Origin: Strobilurus pachycystidiatus
Lineage: Eukaryota > Basidiomycota > Agaricomycetes > Agaricales > Physalacriaceae
NCBI GenBank assembly: GCA_019915135.1
Contig: JAHLMK010000003.1
Coordinates: 496,001-560,000 of the forward strand
Length of the DNA: 64,000 nt
Direction: 5' to 3'
In this document: positions 1 to 11,113 of the stretch, piece after piece
Position numbering within the stretch: the first letter of the stretch is position 1
Layout of the letters: each line of letters opens with the position of its first letter
The notes under the pieces: generated by a model
Told to the model about the DNA's origin: nothing
The model's database searches: none
The model's input: the letters and a program-made list of their open reading frames with translations, nothing else
Translations under genes and position numbers: made by a program

Positions 1-733
1 ACAGCATCTGTCAATCATTTCCAGAAGATCACTTCTGATGCCATGTGTTCAGTTACCCATATCTCAGCCATGTGACATGGAATAACTTCGCACTTTCCCA
101 GGATCAATCTGTCATCATCTGGCCTAGGCCCAGTGCTGTCTGTCAGCTGATGCTGGGTCTAGGGCGCCCCAGAGTTGCGAGTTTGATCCCCACTGTGTTG
201 CAGCTTGCTTCCTGCCTTCATCTTCGCATTTTGGCTCTGCAAGGTTTGCACACAGTGTCCCTCCAGTTCTGCTCACAGGAACTAATGCTCCTTTCACCAG
301 TGTACGCTTTGGACAGTCTCTAGCCCTCCCTGCTGTCTGCTACAGCTAGATCTAACTCGATCTTTCACTGCTGTCCATTGTCACTGGTATGCTTATCCAA
401 CTTGATTTTGAGTTGATGCCTTATCTTGTGCACAGTGTCCAATCCCTGCCTGCTCCCACGCTTCCTGATAGCGTCGCACTTGGGATTCTGTGCACAGGTG
501 TGTCCCCAGTCCACTCTTCATAGGCTACAAGCTCAATTTCGCTTCTGTGCACAGTTTAGCTTGCTCTGCCTTTGTTTCTGCTTCCCCACCCTCCACTCCC
601 TGTAACTGTATCTAGTTTCTTGTATGTACTTGTATTAGTTCGATGTAGTACATAGCCAGTCACGATCCGCGTAATTTATAGGCCCTTGAGCCCGTTTTAG
701 CCTAACTTCATTGGTGTGAACCTTTAAGCATTG
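1..733 (+). repeat. Dispersed repeat R1, copy A (left end cut by window)
   Basis: This segment matches 10311-11042 almost base for base, with only scattered substitutions. It therefore belongs to a dispersed repeat whose more complete copy B starts about 450 bp further upstream, so copy A is truncated by the window edge. The match stops at the shared end AACCTTTAAGCATTGG. It is rich in short 'cagtgtcc' and 'gtgcaca' motifs and has no convincing coding sequence; the 92-aa frame at 45-323 is present in both full copies only because they are near identical. The class is unknown: it could be an LTR, a SINE/LINE-like element or a non-autonomous DNA element. Confidence 0.8.
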
Positions 734-929
734 GCCTTCCTTCCTTGGTACTCGGTGGGGTCAAAATGGTCTCTTTTGACAACAGAAGCAATGATTCAGC
801 CGTAGAATAGACTTTACTCATGCATTCGTTGCCAATTGTATTTTGTATGTCTGCGCAAGACAGAGTTTTATAGCGCATAGTAGCGCACTTTGTCCCTCCC
901 AAAAATAACAAAATGACTGAATTTCAGGG

Positions 930-1045
930 AGCAAGCGGCCGAGCCGCACCTTCCCGTCACTGAGAGCAAGCGGCCGGGCCACACCTTCTCCTCAACATTC
1001 CATCCTTTGAGAGCAAGCGGCCGTGCCACACCTTCTCTCCCCCCA
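930..1045 (+). repeat. Three tandem units with AGCAAGCGGCCG core
   Basis: Three consecutive units share the core gAGCAAGCGGCCG followed by a CACACCTTC-type tail, at about 930, 965 and 1011. The units are 35-47 bp long and imperfect. They lie just beyond the integrase end of the decayed gypsy element and directly before the larger satellite array. Confidence 0.7.
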
Positions 1046-1059
1046 GGCAATTTGTGACC

Positions 1060-1665
1060 TCCGCACGCCAGACCAGCTATCGGGCCTCACCAAAGCCCCC
1101 TGCCGCCCTTCTCGAAGGGACACTTCACCGGAGAAAGGTAAAGTTGTCCCAGAGGGACACCCTCGTCTAACAAAGACGAAAGTAGCCGCCATGACTGTGC
1201 GCAAACCTCGCTTCCCTACCTTGATGAATACCATCAAAGGGACAGTTCATCCGGCGAAGGTGAAGACCGTCACCATGACCGTACCTTGGTGAACCTCACC
1301 AAAGGGACATCTTTGCCTCACCAAAACGAAGATAATCACCATAACTGTACGCAAACCTCACTTCTATACCCCAATGAACGTCATTGCATGGGCACTTCAT
1401 GCCACCGAAGGTGAAGATTGTCACCATAACCATACCTCGGTGAACCTCACCGAAGGGACATGCCTCACCGAGACAAAGATAATTGCCATAACCGTAAGCG
1501 AACCTCGCTTCCATACCCCGATGAACGTCATCGCATGGGCACTTCACGCCACCGAAGGTGAAGATTGTCACCATAACCATACTCCGGTGAACCTCACCAA
1601 GGGGACACCTTCATCTGACAAAGATGAAGGTAATTGCCGTAACCATGCCTCAGCAAACTTTGGTG
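1060..1665 (+). repeat. ~148-bp tandem satellite, about four units
   Basis: The phrase GAACCTCACC(A/G)A(A/G)GGGACA recurs at 1291, 1442 and 1589, giving spacings of 151 and 147 bp. A more diverged unit precedes it, with GGGCCTCACC near 1082. Within each unit 'AAGATTGTCACCATAACC' and 'ATGAACGTCAT' are repeated. The array sits where the 3' LTR or 3' untranslated region of the minus-strand gypsy element should be. Open frames across it are a by-product of repetition and I do not call them genes. Confidence 0.8.
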
Positions 1666-1938
1666 AGGGGAGCCACCACCCGCAGACCATTGGGGTAGTG
1701 ACTTCAAACACTGTCTACCTTGATGAACCTCATCAAGGGAACAACCCGTCTAAAAGAGACAATGGTGGTTGTTATAACCGAAGCCCGACAAATGTCCGAC
1801 TGCGAAGGCCGTAGTACCTAATGGTATGACCCTTCAAAAAAGGAATGAAGGTTCTTTGAAGTCTGTCAAAAGCGTGAATGCGGAAGCAACATTAAGCGTA
1901 TATAGTACATAGGAGAAAGTAGTGGGGTATTGCCATTC

Positions 1939-4900
1939 TTAGTCCTCTCTTTCCTCAATGGACTCCTCCAAACGAGACAAATCCGAGGGTGAGAAGGCGT
2001 CATTCACCAATATGTCGCATAAGGGAATGTTAGTCCGTTCCACATAGGGCATGACACGGCGTGTCGCAACTGGACGCGCGTATGGGGTGCTGTCCAAGTT
2101 GACGATGATGTAGGCTCCTCCCCAAGTACGAGACAGTACAAAAAGAGGGCCAAAATACCGTTCCTGGAATTTACCGCTGATAGTACCATCCACTTTACTG
2201 TTTCAAAGGAGCACAATGTCCCCGCGTTTGAAATTGAAGTCCACAATACGGTTTCGATGGGTTTCCACCCACCGATTGACCGCCTCCAGTCGGGCTTTGT
2301 GAACACAAGCCCTCAGGCCTTCGAGCTCCTCGCCTCAATACTGAAGCGCTGCCACCCGAGTAGCAATGAGGTCCGTTCGGGATAACGGAGCCGAAGGAGG
2401 GTCCAGAAGGAAGGTAGCCTCGACATAATTGAAGGGAAGAATAGGTTCAACACCCGTCGTAGCGCGATAGGGACTCATGCCAAGTTGCCTTGAGACCGTG
2501 ACACGCTCTGCCCATAGCATACATAGCATAGAGACAGCGCCACCATTACTTTGGATTGCCACGAGCAATCTTGAAAAGGCCTTCCCTAACGTCAAAGTGC
2601 CGGTTCTCAATGACACCCTGCGCCTGGGAATTGTGTCCTGAGATACAAATATGTTTGATGCCGTACCGGCGCTCCAGGACTTCGAGAGCCTTCAAATATG
2701 GTGGTCCGTTGTCGGCAACGATCTTCCGAAGCAACCCCCAGCGCGAGATGAGTTCCTCATAAATGAAGGAGGCAATGGTGTTGGCATTCTCATTTTTGAG
2801 GGCACAAGCCTCGGGTCACGCCGTGAGGGAGCATTGAGCGTGAATAACTGCCTTGTAACCATTCAAAGGCTCCATGAAGAACGTGTCAATATGAGCCTTT
2901 GTGAAGAGAGGTGCGAGGTAGGCAACAACGGGGGGTATATGCCAATGTTGGGTTTGCCAAATCTGACACCAATGGCAGGAGCGAACAAACCACGCCACAT
3001 CGGCAGTGAGATGGGGCCACCAGAAACAAAGGAGCAGGTGTTGCCGAACCGAGAAGATGCCTTTGTGACCGAGCTCGTCATGAGCCATCTTGATGAGTCG
3101 ATACCGACGGAGTTTGGGAACGACAAGCTTGTGACAAAGTTTGGGATCACGACGCTAAAGCTCGTCATTCCTGAGGAAGAAATCACTCAAATAACGGACA
3201 AAGGTGCGAACCTGAGCATCCTTCATTCCAGAAAGCATGACCAAATCATTGAGAAACTGCTGGACTTGCTTGAGGCGGGCTTCTGCACGCCGTCCTCGAG
3301 CCAAAATAGGGATTACTGGGGTATCATCGGAGTCCGCAGGGTCCTTTGGGGGACCGGCGGACGCCATTTTGAGATTTGAGACTGTGCATGTGTGCGTGCG
3401 AGAACAGAAGGGAAGGGGCTTGAGAATATGAAGGAATGAATACCAATGATTCAACCAGTCAGGATTATTGGGTTCGGAGACCTTGTCTGGGAAAAGTTGG
3501 CGTCTAGACAAGCCGTCGACCTCATGAGTGACGCCGGGAACGTGAACAAGCTTGAAGTAAAAAAGGAGGATGCCTGTCACCCAACAGTTGATGGTAGCAC
3601 TAGGGTTCATGTCGGGGTTGTTGAGCCTCTCTTTGATAGCTGTAGCGTCAACTTTGAGGACCAAGTTTTGAACCCCAATGATTCACAACTGGATTGCCTT
3701 GAGAGCATGGTAGACGCCGTAAAGCTCAAGCTTCGGTTAGCTGTAATTGGACTCCCGAGTGTTTATTGCAATAGAACCACACCAATTGAGGTAACAAAGC
3801 TTTGCGTCTTTCGGATCCTCTTGAAGCAACACGGAGCCCACAGCAATAACACTGGTGTCAACTGCCAGAATGACTGGGGCATTGGACGCGTAATCGAGAG
3901 GACGGAGGGCAGGTGAAGCCTCAATTGCCCTCTGAAGCGTGCGCTTGGACTTGGTGTGAAATGGTAGCCATATGAGGTTGGCATCCTTCCGAGTGAGGTC
4001 AACAAGGGGACGCGAGATAGCAGTGTAGTTCCAAATGAAGTTTTGCATAAGACCCGCCGTACCAAGGAAGGCCCAAACATCATGAACATCACGACATGAA
4101 CCCCAACTGAGGATCTTCGAAACCTTTGAGCCGTCGGGAATGCAGCCTTTGTAGGTGCAAGTGTTTCTGACAATGACGGCTTCGGGTACGCAAAGGTACA
4201 CCTTCTTGCTAGACCATGTGCATCCGACGTACTTGATGCGCTGGATGACCCGGTTGAGGTTGAGGAAGTGTTCCCATACAAAACAACGGATGCCTGGATT
4301 TTCCGGGTGAAGCTCGTATCCTCCATTGAGGAGCTCATAGCGCGTCGAAGGTCCCTTGACACCGGCATCGTCCAAGAATGGTATTGTAACGTGAGGAATT
4401 TTGTCTTGAAGGGTATACGTGACATTGCCATGCAAGACTTGGACTGAATTGGTCCAACCTATAGATAACTTCATCAATCGAAAGGTTCTCAATGGAGTCT
4501 GGAAGGTAGTATAGTCCCGGGAATGCCAATGGAGGGTACGGTACGTTGATCAAAGGCAACATAGAGATCCAGAACACCATAGCAAGTGCGAGCACCAAAG
4601 GACTCTGCTAATGTCTCGACGAAGGGTATAACACCGGCATCACGGATGGTGACTGCATTGAGGGGCTGGAGATTGTGAACAATACGAAGGGAAGTCCCGT
4701 CCTTCTTGAGCACCGTAAACCACCTTGAACAGTAGGAGGAGTTGCTAGGTTCGTATGCCCCCAAAGTAATCTTGTCGTGGACAATCTTGATGATCTGTTT
4801 GTAGAGACCAGGTGGAATGAGTATGTTTTGATGTATCCACGGAGTGTGCTCGGTGACCGGCATGGTGATCGGAGAGAAGAAGTCTTCTCAAAAGTGACCT

Positions 4901-5633
4901 TTCTGGGATTTGTTCCATGCAAAGGCACCTTCTTGAAGCATCATGAGGTGATGCATGAGCTTTCGCTTCTCTGGCCAAAGAAAGTCGCCGGGATGAAAGC
5001 TGTCGATGCTTTTTTTGTTTTCGAGGATGTACCAACCTGTCGGGGTGATATCAGGTGGGAAAGGAGAGAGATTTGGAAGGTCCTTCAACGGGTCTCCTGT
5101 GATGTTCCGCTGCACTCGAAGTGCTTCGGAAGGGTAGCGGGAACTAGCTTGGTGCGATCTGCAATCTTCTTGTATTTGGTAGCAAGGATTCGAAATGGGG
5201 TATGAGGGCCCTTGCCTTCAGCAAAGGGGTTGATGAGGGTTTCCAGTGCCGTCGTGTATACTGGATTTTTGACAAGCATCAATGCGTACGCCTGTTGAAG
5301 AGGTAGCTTGGTGAACGGAAAGACAATTTGAGGGCCGCAATGTCCAGTGCTGGGGTATCCAACATCGTCCCAGCCCCCAAAGGTAGCTGCAGCAAGGACA
5401 AACACGTGATTGGAAAAAGAAGTGGAGGAATTATCACAAGAAAGAGATTCAGAGACAAGAGATTGAGATAAGGCACAGAGAGAGATAGAAAAGCCGGGTA
5501 TTGAAGCCGTATCCTGCATGGAAAACGGGTCGCTAACTGGTTGAGCAAGGTGCGGTATCCTATTCAAGTGTTCCATTGTGAGTTGTTTGACCGATATTAC
5601 AAATTCAATTTTTTCCCCGTCTTGTAGATCCAT
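1939..5633 (-). pseudogene. Gypsy pol remnant: RT, RNase H, integrase
   Basis: In N-to-C order the minus-strand frames show the following. An RT fragment at 4489-4863 contains YEPSNSSY and LQPLNAVTIRDAG. An RT palm and thumb piece at 3737-4492 has FLDD where active family members usually have F/YIDD. The RNase H start is LAVDTS. The tail at 3155-3664 contains VPGVTHEVDGLSRRQ. The integrase zinc region includes CHWC. A core piece at 2546-2734 has ADNGPPYLKALE. The end at 1939-2193 has a GPLFVLSRTWGGAY motif like the GPY/F module. Several shifts and stops break the frame. A 242-aa plus-strand frame at 2651-3379 is only a shadow of the integrase. Homology is clear; function is lost. Confidence 0.85.
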
Positions 5634-5639
5634 TAGTGT

Positions 5640-7121
5640 CTAATCGGGGGTCGGGTGGAGTGAATGTGTGGTTTTGAAGATACATGACTGGTTTTGACGC
5701 GGTCTGAAAAGTGTGGCTCCCCTCAATCATGGGTAGGGATGGTGACTACAGCCGACGAATTGGGATCTGTGATGATAAGAAGCTAGTCCCCATCGTGGAA
5801 GTTCTTCAACAAGCCCTTGGTGAGGATGGTGAAGGGTCTCCTCATCAAGACATTGTAGGCCGCTCCTCGAATGACATGCACTTGAAGGTAGATGGCAAGT
5901 CCTAGCTGTAGATTGGAGCCTCATTTCCCTAGCGATTGCCCAGAGTGGTTGAGCCTCCAAACCTAGCAATTACTATGCTCTAGCAACTTGAGTTTTAATC
6001 GTTGTCATTAGCAGAAATTGAACCACTGACCTTCTGACTAAAAATGATAAGTTTTGGTGGCATATTGCACTTTAATTGCATTTTATTACTATATCAGCAG
6101 TAATTTTACATTATTACACACTTAGGCTTAGTCTCACTAATCTTAAATACTGCTGCTATATTCCATACTTAGGGCATGACTGCTCTAAGTATTTGTGGCA
6201 ATAAACACAATGAATTAGACATACTTAGGGACAAGCCCCAAGTATTAAAAAATGATAATTTATTGCTGAATCTTTTTTACTGAATATAAATACTGTTTTT
6301 TCTCATTGAGACACCGAGACACCTTTACTCCTAACCTCTAACCTAACCCTTACCTAACCTAACTAATCTAATAGCAATATATCAAATTAGGACACTGAAC
6401 CATGAGGCTCATATTCCTAACAATTGCCCAATCCTAGCAATTGATATGTTTTGAGGCTGAATGGGATCCCATCAATTGCTAGGCCATAAGCCTCATACCC
6501 ACAGCTACTGGTCAGATGGTAATGCCAGCTATTGCGAAGGGAACGTTGTGACACATTCCAAGGGATCTGTTGAACTGTCCGTTGGCAGACTGAACTTTGA
6601 CAGATATAGTGTTATCGAGGGGACAGCCAATCCTTTGCCAGACAGTCTCGGACATTGTACAAGCTGTAAACCTTGTTGAGTACCGCCTTGACTTCTCATA
6701 GGGTGTCAATGATGGGAGTGATGGCACGTAGGGATGCCGACTTGGCTGCAACAGTAATGGAATCCGGAAGCGACTGAAGAAGGGAGGTATAGTAGTCATC
6801 AACCTTCTCGATGGCCGTACGGTCGTCCACGTCGGGCAGGCCAACCAAAAACACCTGCCCTTCCTCAATACCTTTGTCGAAGGGCAATTCTCCCTCAATG
6901 TCGAGCAACTCCGAGAGGAAGGTCCCCAAACGAGCTCCGCCAGCCTCCAGGTCTATTCGACGGAATGTAATCTTATTGCGCAGCTGCCGACAAAGATCTG
7001 AGGAGACTGCCAAGACATCTGCAGTCGTGAACTCAGACTTTCGGTCCAGGATGACTCGAATGATACGATCAACAGCCGTAGGATCCTCAATAGGGGCCCT
7101 GGTCCGGTACTGCTTCCCCAA
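5640..7121 (-). pseudogene. Gypsy protease/linker remnant split by a MITE
   Basis: The frame at 6696-7121 begins MGKQYRTRAPIED and matches the linker region that precedes the protease in this fungal gypsy lineage. The next frame carries SANGQFNRSLGMCHNVPFA and ends GITI. After the MITE the frame resumes at about 5895 as IYLQVHVIRGAAYNVLMRRPF. This is the same motif series as in the intact elements E1 and E2, where TLGLARNVPF is followed by YYLQLHV and LLGRPF. The MITE therefore landed inside the protease domain. Two stops follow the resumed frame. Confidence 0.8.
5896..6510. mobile_element. MITE (~615 bp) inside gypsy protease
   Basis: The termini are inverted copies of each other over about 60 bp. 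The left end has TAGCTGT, then GAGCCTCAT and CCTAGCGATTG; the right end, read on the minus strand, has TAGCTGT, ATGAGGCT and CCTAGCAATTG. The flanks GTAGATGG (left) and GTCAGATGG (right) look like a worn target-site duplication of about 8 bp, as hAT-type elements make. The gypsy protein frame reads GITI before and IYLQVHV after, so the insertion point is well fixed. The element is AT-rich and non-coding and contains a short CCTAAC-rich stretch at about 6330-6372. Confidence 0.8.
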
Positions 7122-9346
7122 TTCCCTTCCTAGTGCGTTCTCTCTAGCCCTGGGACCCGCCTGGACACCCTTCTCCCTTGGTGACGGTTCCGCAGAGGGA
7201 CGAGGGTCCGGGACATTTGGCGGCTGACTAAGTGGGTTTGCAGCACGCTGCCGAGGTTTGATGAGGTGTCCCAGATGTGGTGGGGCGGGGTAGCAACGTT
7301 CCCCAAATGGTAAAACTTGCCTATCTGGGTGTCAAGCTGGAATTGGAGGTGCCGGTGACGCCTTCTCCGCCTTCAGACAATGATGAGGACAGTCCTTTGA
7401 AGGGTCTGAACGTGTCTTTGCAGGATCAAAAGTTTTTCCAGCTTCGGGCGGGTTTGCTCTGCCGGCAGCACGAGTGACGACGTTGTGGGCTGAGAAGAAC
7501 CAATTCTTCCCTTCGGACACCTGCTCACAAGTAGCTTTGAACGCCGCCATCTGCTCGTCCCAAGGGGCGTTGGAGGAAAGGCCAAATGTAGAAGCTGCAA
7601 AAACCTCCGCGGGAATGGTTTGAGGTCCCAATGCAGATGGACCACGACCTGAACCAGTAGTGGACCCAATTTCTACAAAAAAGAATTGTGCCAAAGGACC
7701 ATTGGTGTTACCAGATTGAGCGCCGCTATTTGAAGGTAAGGATGCCGAAGGTGGTGGATTCCTCTCGTAGAAGTTTCAAATTTGAACAAACGGGGCTTTG
7801 CGTCCTGGCGAGAAACGGCTACCATCCCTCATGACAGCATGTCCATCGGGTCCATTACGAATAAAACCTTCATTTGTAAGCGCCTTGAACTCGTCACAGA
7901 TTTCCCAGTTGGAGCAGTTCTTCAACCGGCAGAAGCCACAAGAAGGCTCCAACGGGTTTCATTATGAACCTCCGCGTCCTCCTTGGTAGTTTCCGGTCTC
8001 GCCTTGGTACCCTAGACCTCCCTAGAAGTTTGGGTTCTGATAGCCTGGACCGCCGCCGCCATAATCATTGCTCCAATAGTTGTTTCGAGGTTGCGGAACG
8101 GGAGCTGCAAGTCGCTCTACCAGGGTGTTCACAGCATTCCCCAACTTCTCAAGAACGAGAGCCGAGGTGTCCTTCTCCTCAGCCTTTACTACAATGGGTG
8201 CTCGAAACCCCGACAAAGGTAGGGATGTATAAACAGGGTTGGGTACCGCAACGGCGTCATGGGCACCTTCGGACCCCGGTAAGCCCCAATCGGCAGCTGA
8301 GATGATTTGGGAAATTTTGTATGGCTTCGAAGGTCAGTGGTCCGGGTATTTGATGGAGAGTCGAAGTCGGACCTTGGCTTCGAGGTCCGATCCTAGCCCA
8401 ATGAAGCAAGCCCGGGACTCGTCTGCACGGGATATCTGCTCGTCTTCCGTCAAGGCATCAACCATGTGCGAGAAGGTCCGAGCGAAGGCCCCCAACTGCT
8501 CCCTAGTGGTGATAGGTTGGTCCTTTGCCTGACGGCAAGCGTAGGATTTGAGATCGGCGGGTTCATTCATAACGGGTAGTGACGACTGAGCCGGGGTAGA
8601 GAGTATGGATAGCTGTTTTGAAGGCATCCATGATCCCACGTGGGTGCAACAGCAGCGGCGCCAGCCAAGGGTGCTATAGGTCGGGCACAACACTCCCAGG
8701 CACGCCGTTGGTCCGCCTTGATGTAGTGAATGGCCCACTTGATATAATCCGCATCCGTCAAGAGTGACTTGTCCTGGCAGGTAAGCTCCACATTTTCAAG
8801 GTAGTCGGTAAGGTCTTGAGGGTCATTGAAGAAGTGGAGAGCATTCCTTGATCCTCGATTCTCAAATTGGCATGTGGGACGTAGTTGTGGTTGCCATGAT
8901 AGCCAGACGAAGTGATATTGGGGGAGGAAGGATATTTTGAGATGGAGGAACGTGAACTGATGATGAAGGGAATGCCCCAGCTACGTTGTATCCAAAAGAC
9001 TTGGGGCTTGAGGGTTCTGAGCCTTCGAAAGACAACTGTTCTGAGGAGTGTTACGACCTGATCCCGCCGTGACAAGGACTCGCTCACGATGGCGTGTCTC
9101 TACGCTCCAACCGTGGCTTTCCTGCGGGCACAACACGCATATCTCCGGAACGCATCCGTCCGGTCGCTTGGGGGGGATTGCGGAGGTCCTCGACGGATGC
9201 CCCTCCGTATTGCCCAGAGAGTGAACACCTAGGAGACCCCGTCTCCTGGTGTCGCGCTTCTCATCGGACCCGGTCCGAGGTGTGGCACATTGATATCCTC
9301 TGTTCGAGGAGTGGGGGGCAATATCGGAGTTACCGAGGGAGAGCAT
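7122..9346 (-). pseudogene. Gypsy gag remnant with degenerate zinc knuckle
   Basis: The start chosen is the ATG at 9346 (MLSLGNSDIAP). A gag-like helical region lies at 8334-8738, with ITTREQLGAFARTFSHMVDAL, and a glycine/asparagine-rich linker at 8022-8216. Then comes a zinc-knuckle-like stretch on the minus strand near 7900-7945, CGFCRLKNCSNWEIC, in which the usual C-x2-C-x4-H-x4-C order is disturbed. Alanine- and proline-rich linker sequence follows to about 7330. Frames change several times, so this is a relic. The family assignment rests on gene order and the knuckle, not on a search. Confidence 0.7.
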
Positions 9347-9408
9347 GGGGGGAGCCCTTGCTCAGAGGGAGTCAGAGTATCCGGCAAGAGAATGCGGAAG
9401 GAAACTTG

Positions 9409-9862
9409 ATAAGGACAAAGTCTGTCTGTCTACTATAAAGAACGTCTGTATTTATACGCCAACCTCTTGATGAGTAACTCCCTTTCTCGAAGGTTCCGTC
9501 AGGAGCGCTCCCGACGCGTCGGGAGCGATACGCTGCGGTTGCGCATGGTGCTTTTGACCAAACAGGGAAGGCGCGCCAGATCGAGCGCCGCTGATTGGGC
9601 GGGATAAGGCGGGATAAGGCGGGATAGGGCGGGCCGTTGCCCCTGCCATGCGGGACTGATTAGAAGATAGCGATCGTTGAGTCATTCCTCGACCCAATGG
9701 GGCGTCGCTTGTACGGAGTGGCGGGAATCGGGGGGGGGGGGCGGCCGACAGATGTGACATTGATTCGGCTAGCGGGACGCGGCGGGGCGCGTAGTAATCT
9801 GATCGTGTTCCATCGGCAACCCCCGTGATGGCGCGACATGTTCTTCGGGACAAGTTTCGAAG
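9409..9862 (-). repeat. 5' LTR of the gypsy relic, inner part
   Basis: This stretch aligns with 28947 onwards: both begin TG(A/T)A...GACAAAGTCTG and share CTATAAAG, GTATTTATACGCCAA and CCGACGCGTCGGGA. Read on the minus strand it would end in CA, next to the gag leader. The alignment breaks at about 9862 where R1 copy B begins and resumes at about 11043. Confidence 0.75.
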
Positions 9863-11042
9863 TAAAAGCGGATTCCAAGGGTAGGGAGCGTTTTCAGAGG
9901 CCTCTGCACCTCTCACACACTCTCTCATACTGTCTGAGCTCACTCAGTACAGTCTGGCACTGAGCAGCAGTGTTCTCATTGTGGTATCTCAACTTTCTCC
10001 AAATGAGCTCAAAATCATTTGGCAGTAAATCGCAAATCACAAGACATCGGTCATAGCTACCATGTTGCTCATTGCGCTCTCATGTCCCTCATGATGTCCC
10101 GGACCCATCCTATGAGTTTGGACATGTCACGTCATCATGCCCATGTGTGGTATCAACTTTTCTCCAAATGAGCTCAAATGCATTTGCGAGTAATTTCCAT
10201 TTTTGGAGATGTAGCCTCATGCTACTGACTTCCTTTCTTGACCTACTAGCCTCAAGGCTATCTCCCCTACTTAGGGATGCTATCTTCGATCACAGGAGCT
10301 GTCAATCATGACAGCATCTGTCAATCATTTCCTGAAGATCACTTCTGATGCCATGTGTTAAGTTACCCATATCTCAGCCATGTGACATGGAATAACTTCG
10401 CACTTTCTCAGGATCAATCTGTCATCATCTGGCCTAGGCCCAGTGCTGTCTGTCAGCTGATGCTGGGTCTAGGGCGCCCCAGAGTTGCGAGTTTGATCCC
10501 CACTGTGTTGCAGCTTGCTTCCTGCCTTCATCTTCGCATTTTGGCTCTGCAAGGTTTGCACACAGTGTCCCTCCAGTTCTGCTCACAGGAACTGATGCTC
10601 CTTTCACCAGTGTACGCTTTGGACAGTCTCTAGCCCTCCCTGCTGTTTGCTACAGCTAGATCTAACTCGATCTTTCACTGCTGTCCATTGTCACTGGTAT
10701 GCTTATCCAACTTGATTTCGAGTTGATGCCTTATCTTGTGCACAGTGTCCAATCCCTGCCTGCTCCCACGCTTCCTGATAGCGTCGCACTTGGGATTCTG
10801 TGCACAAGTGTGTCCCCAGTCCACTCTTCATAGGCTACAAGCTCAATTTCGCTTCTGTGCTCAGTTTAGCTTGCTCTGCCTTTGTTTCTGCTTCCCCACC
10901 CTCCACTCCTTGTAACTGTATCCAGTTTCTTGTATGTACTTGTATTAGTTCGATGTAGTACATAGCCAGTCACGATCCGCGTAATTTATAGGCCCTTGGG
11001 CCCGTTTTAGCCTAACTTCATCAGTGTGAACCTTTAAGCATT
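9863..11042 (+). repeat. Dispersed repeat R1, copy B (most complete)
   Basis: About 1180 bp, from GAAGTAAAAGCGGATT to AACCTTTAAGCATTGG. Both ends are shared with other copies: the left end with copy C (minus strand, 13198) and the right end with copy A (733). The flanking sequence on both sides is LTR sequence of the minus-strand gypsy element, so this copy inserted into that LTR. I see no strong terminal inverted repeats and no gene. Confidence 0.8.
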
Positions 11043-11113
11043 GGCTCTCCGATGTGGCGCACCCAATCTATAGTTTGTGCGCAATCTCGTGACGGGTCCG
11101 CGACCGAGTCATG
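11043..11113 (-). repeat. 5' LTR of the gypsy relic, outer part
   Basis: The stretch GCGCAATCTCGTGA(C/T)G(G/A)GTCC followed by CGAC(C/T)GAGTCA is shared with the end of the solo LTR at 29400-29431. It is the outer end of the LTR, separated from its inner part by R1 copy B. On the minus strand it would start TGACTC, fitting the TG...CA rule. Confidence 0.7.

Larger units (their letters stand above)
1900..11113 (-). mobile_element. Decayed Ty3/gypsy LTR retrotransposon (minus strand)
   Basis: Reading the minus strand from 11113 to 1900 gives the order LTR, gag, zinc knuckle, protease, reverse transcriptase, RNase H, integrase and GPY/F-like end, which is the Ty3/gypsy order. The coding part has many stops and frameshifts. 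A MITE at 5896-6510 interrupts the protease, and the R1 repeat at 9863-11042 interrupts the 5' LTR. I could not find a matching 3' LTR below 1900; the satellite at 1060-1665 lies there instead. The LTR is related to a solo LTR at 28947-29431. The copy is certainly dead as an autonomous element. Confidence 0.85.

Noticed and set aside
1296..1814. Open frames of 94 and 146 aa over the satellite
   Set aside because: Produced by tandem repetition; no domain and no conservation between units beyond the DNA repeat.
2651..3379. 242-aa plus-strand open frame
   Set aside because: It is the reverse shadow of the gypsy integrase and RNase H region, whose minus-strand motifs are clear.
6330..6372. Possible telomere or chromosome end
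   Set aside because: The CCTAAC units are short and irregular, and lie inside a MITE in the middle of a retrotransposon.
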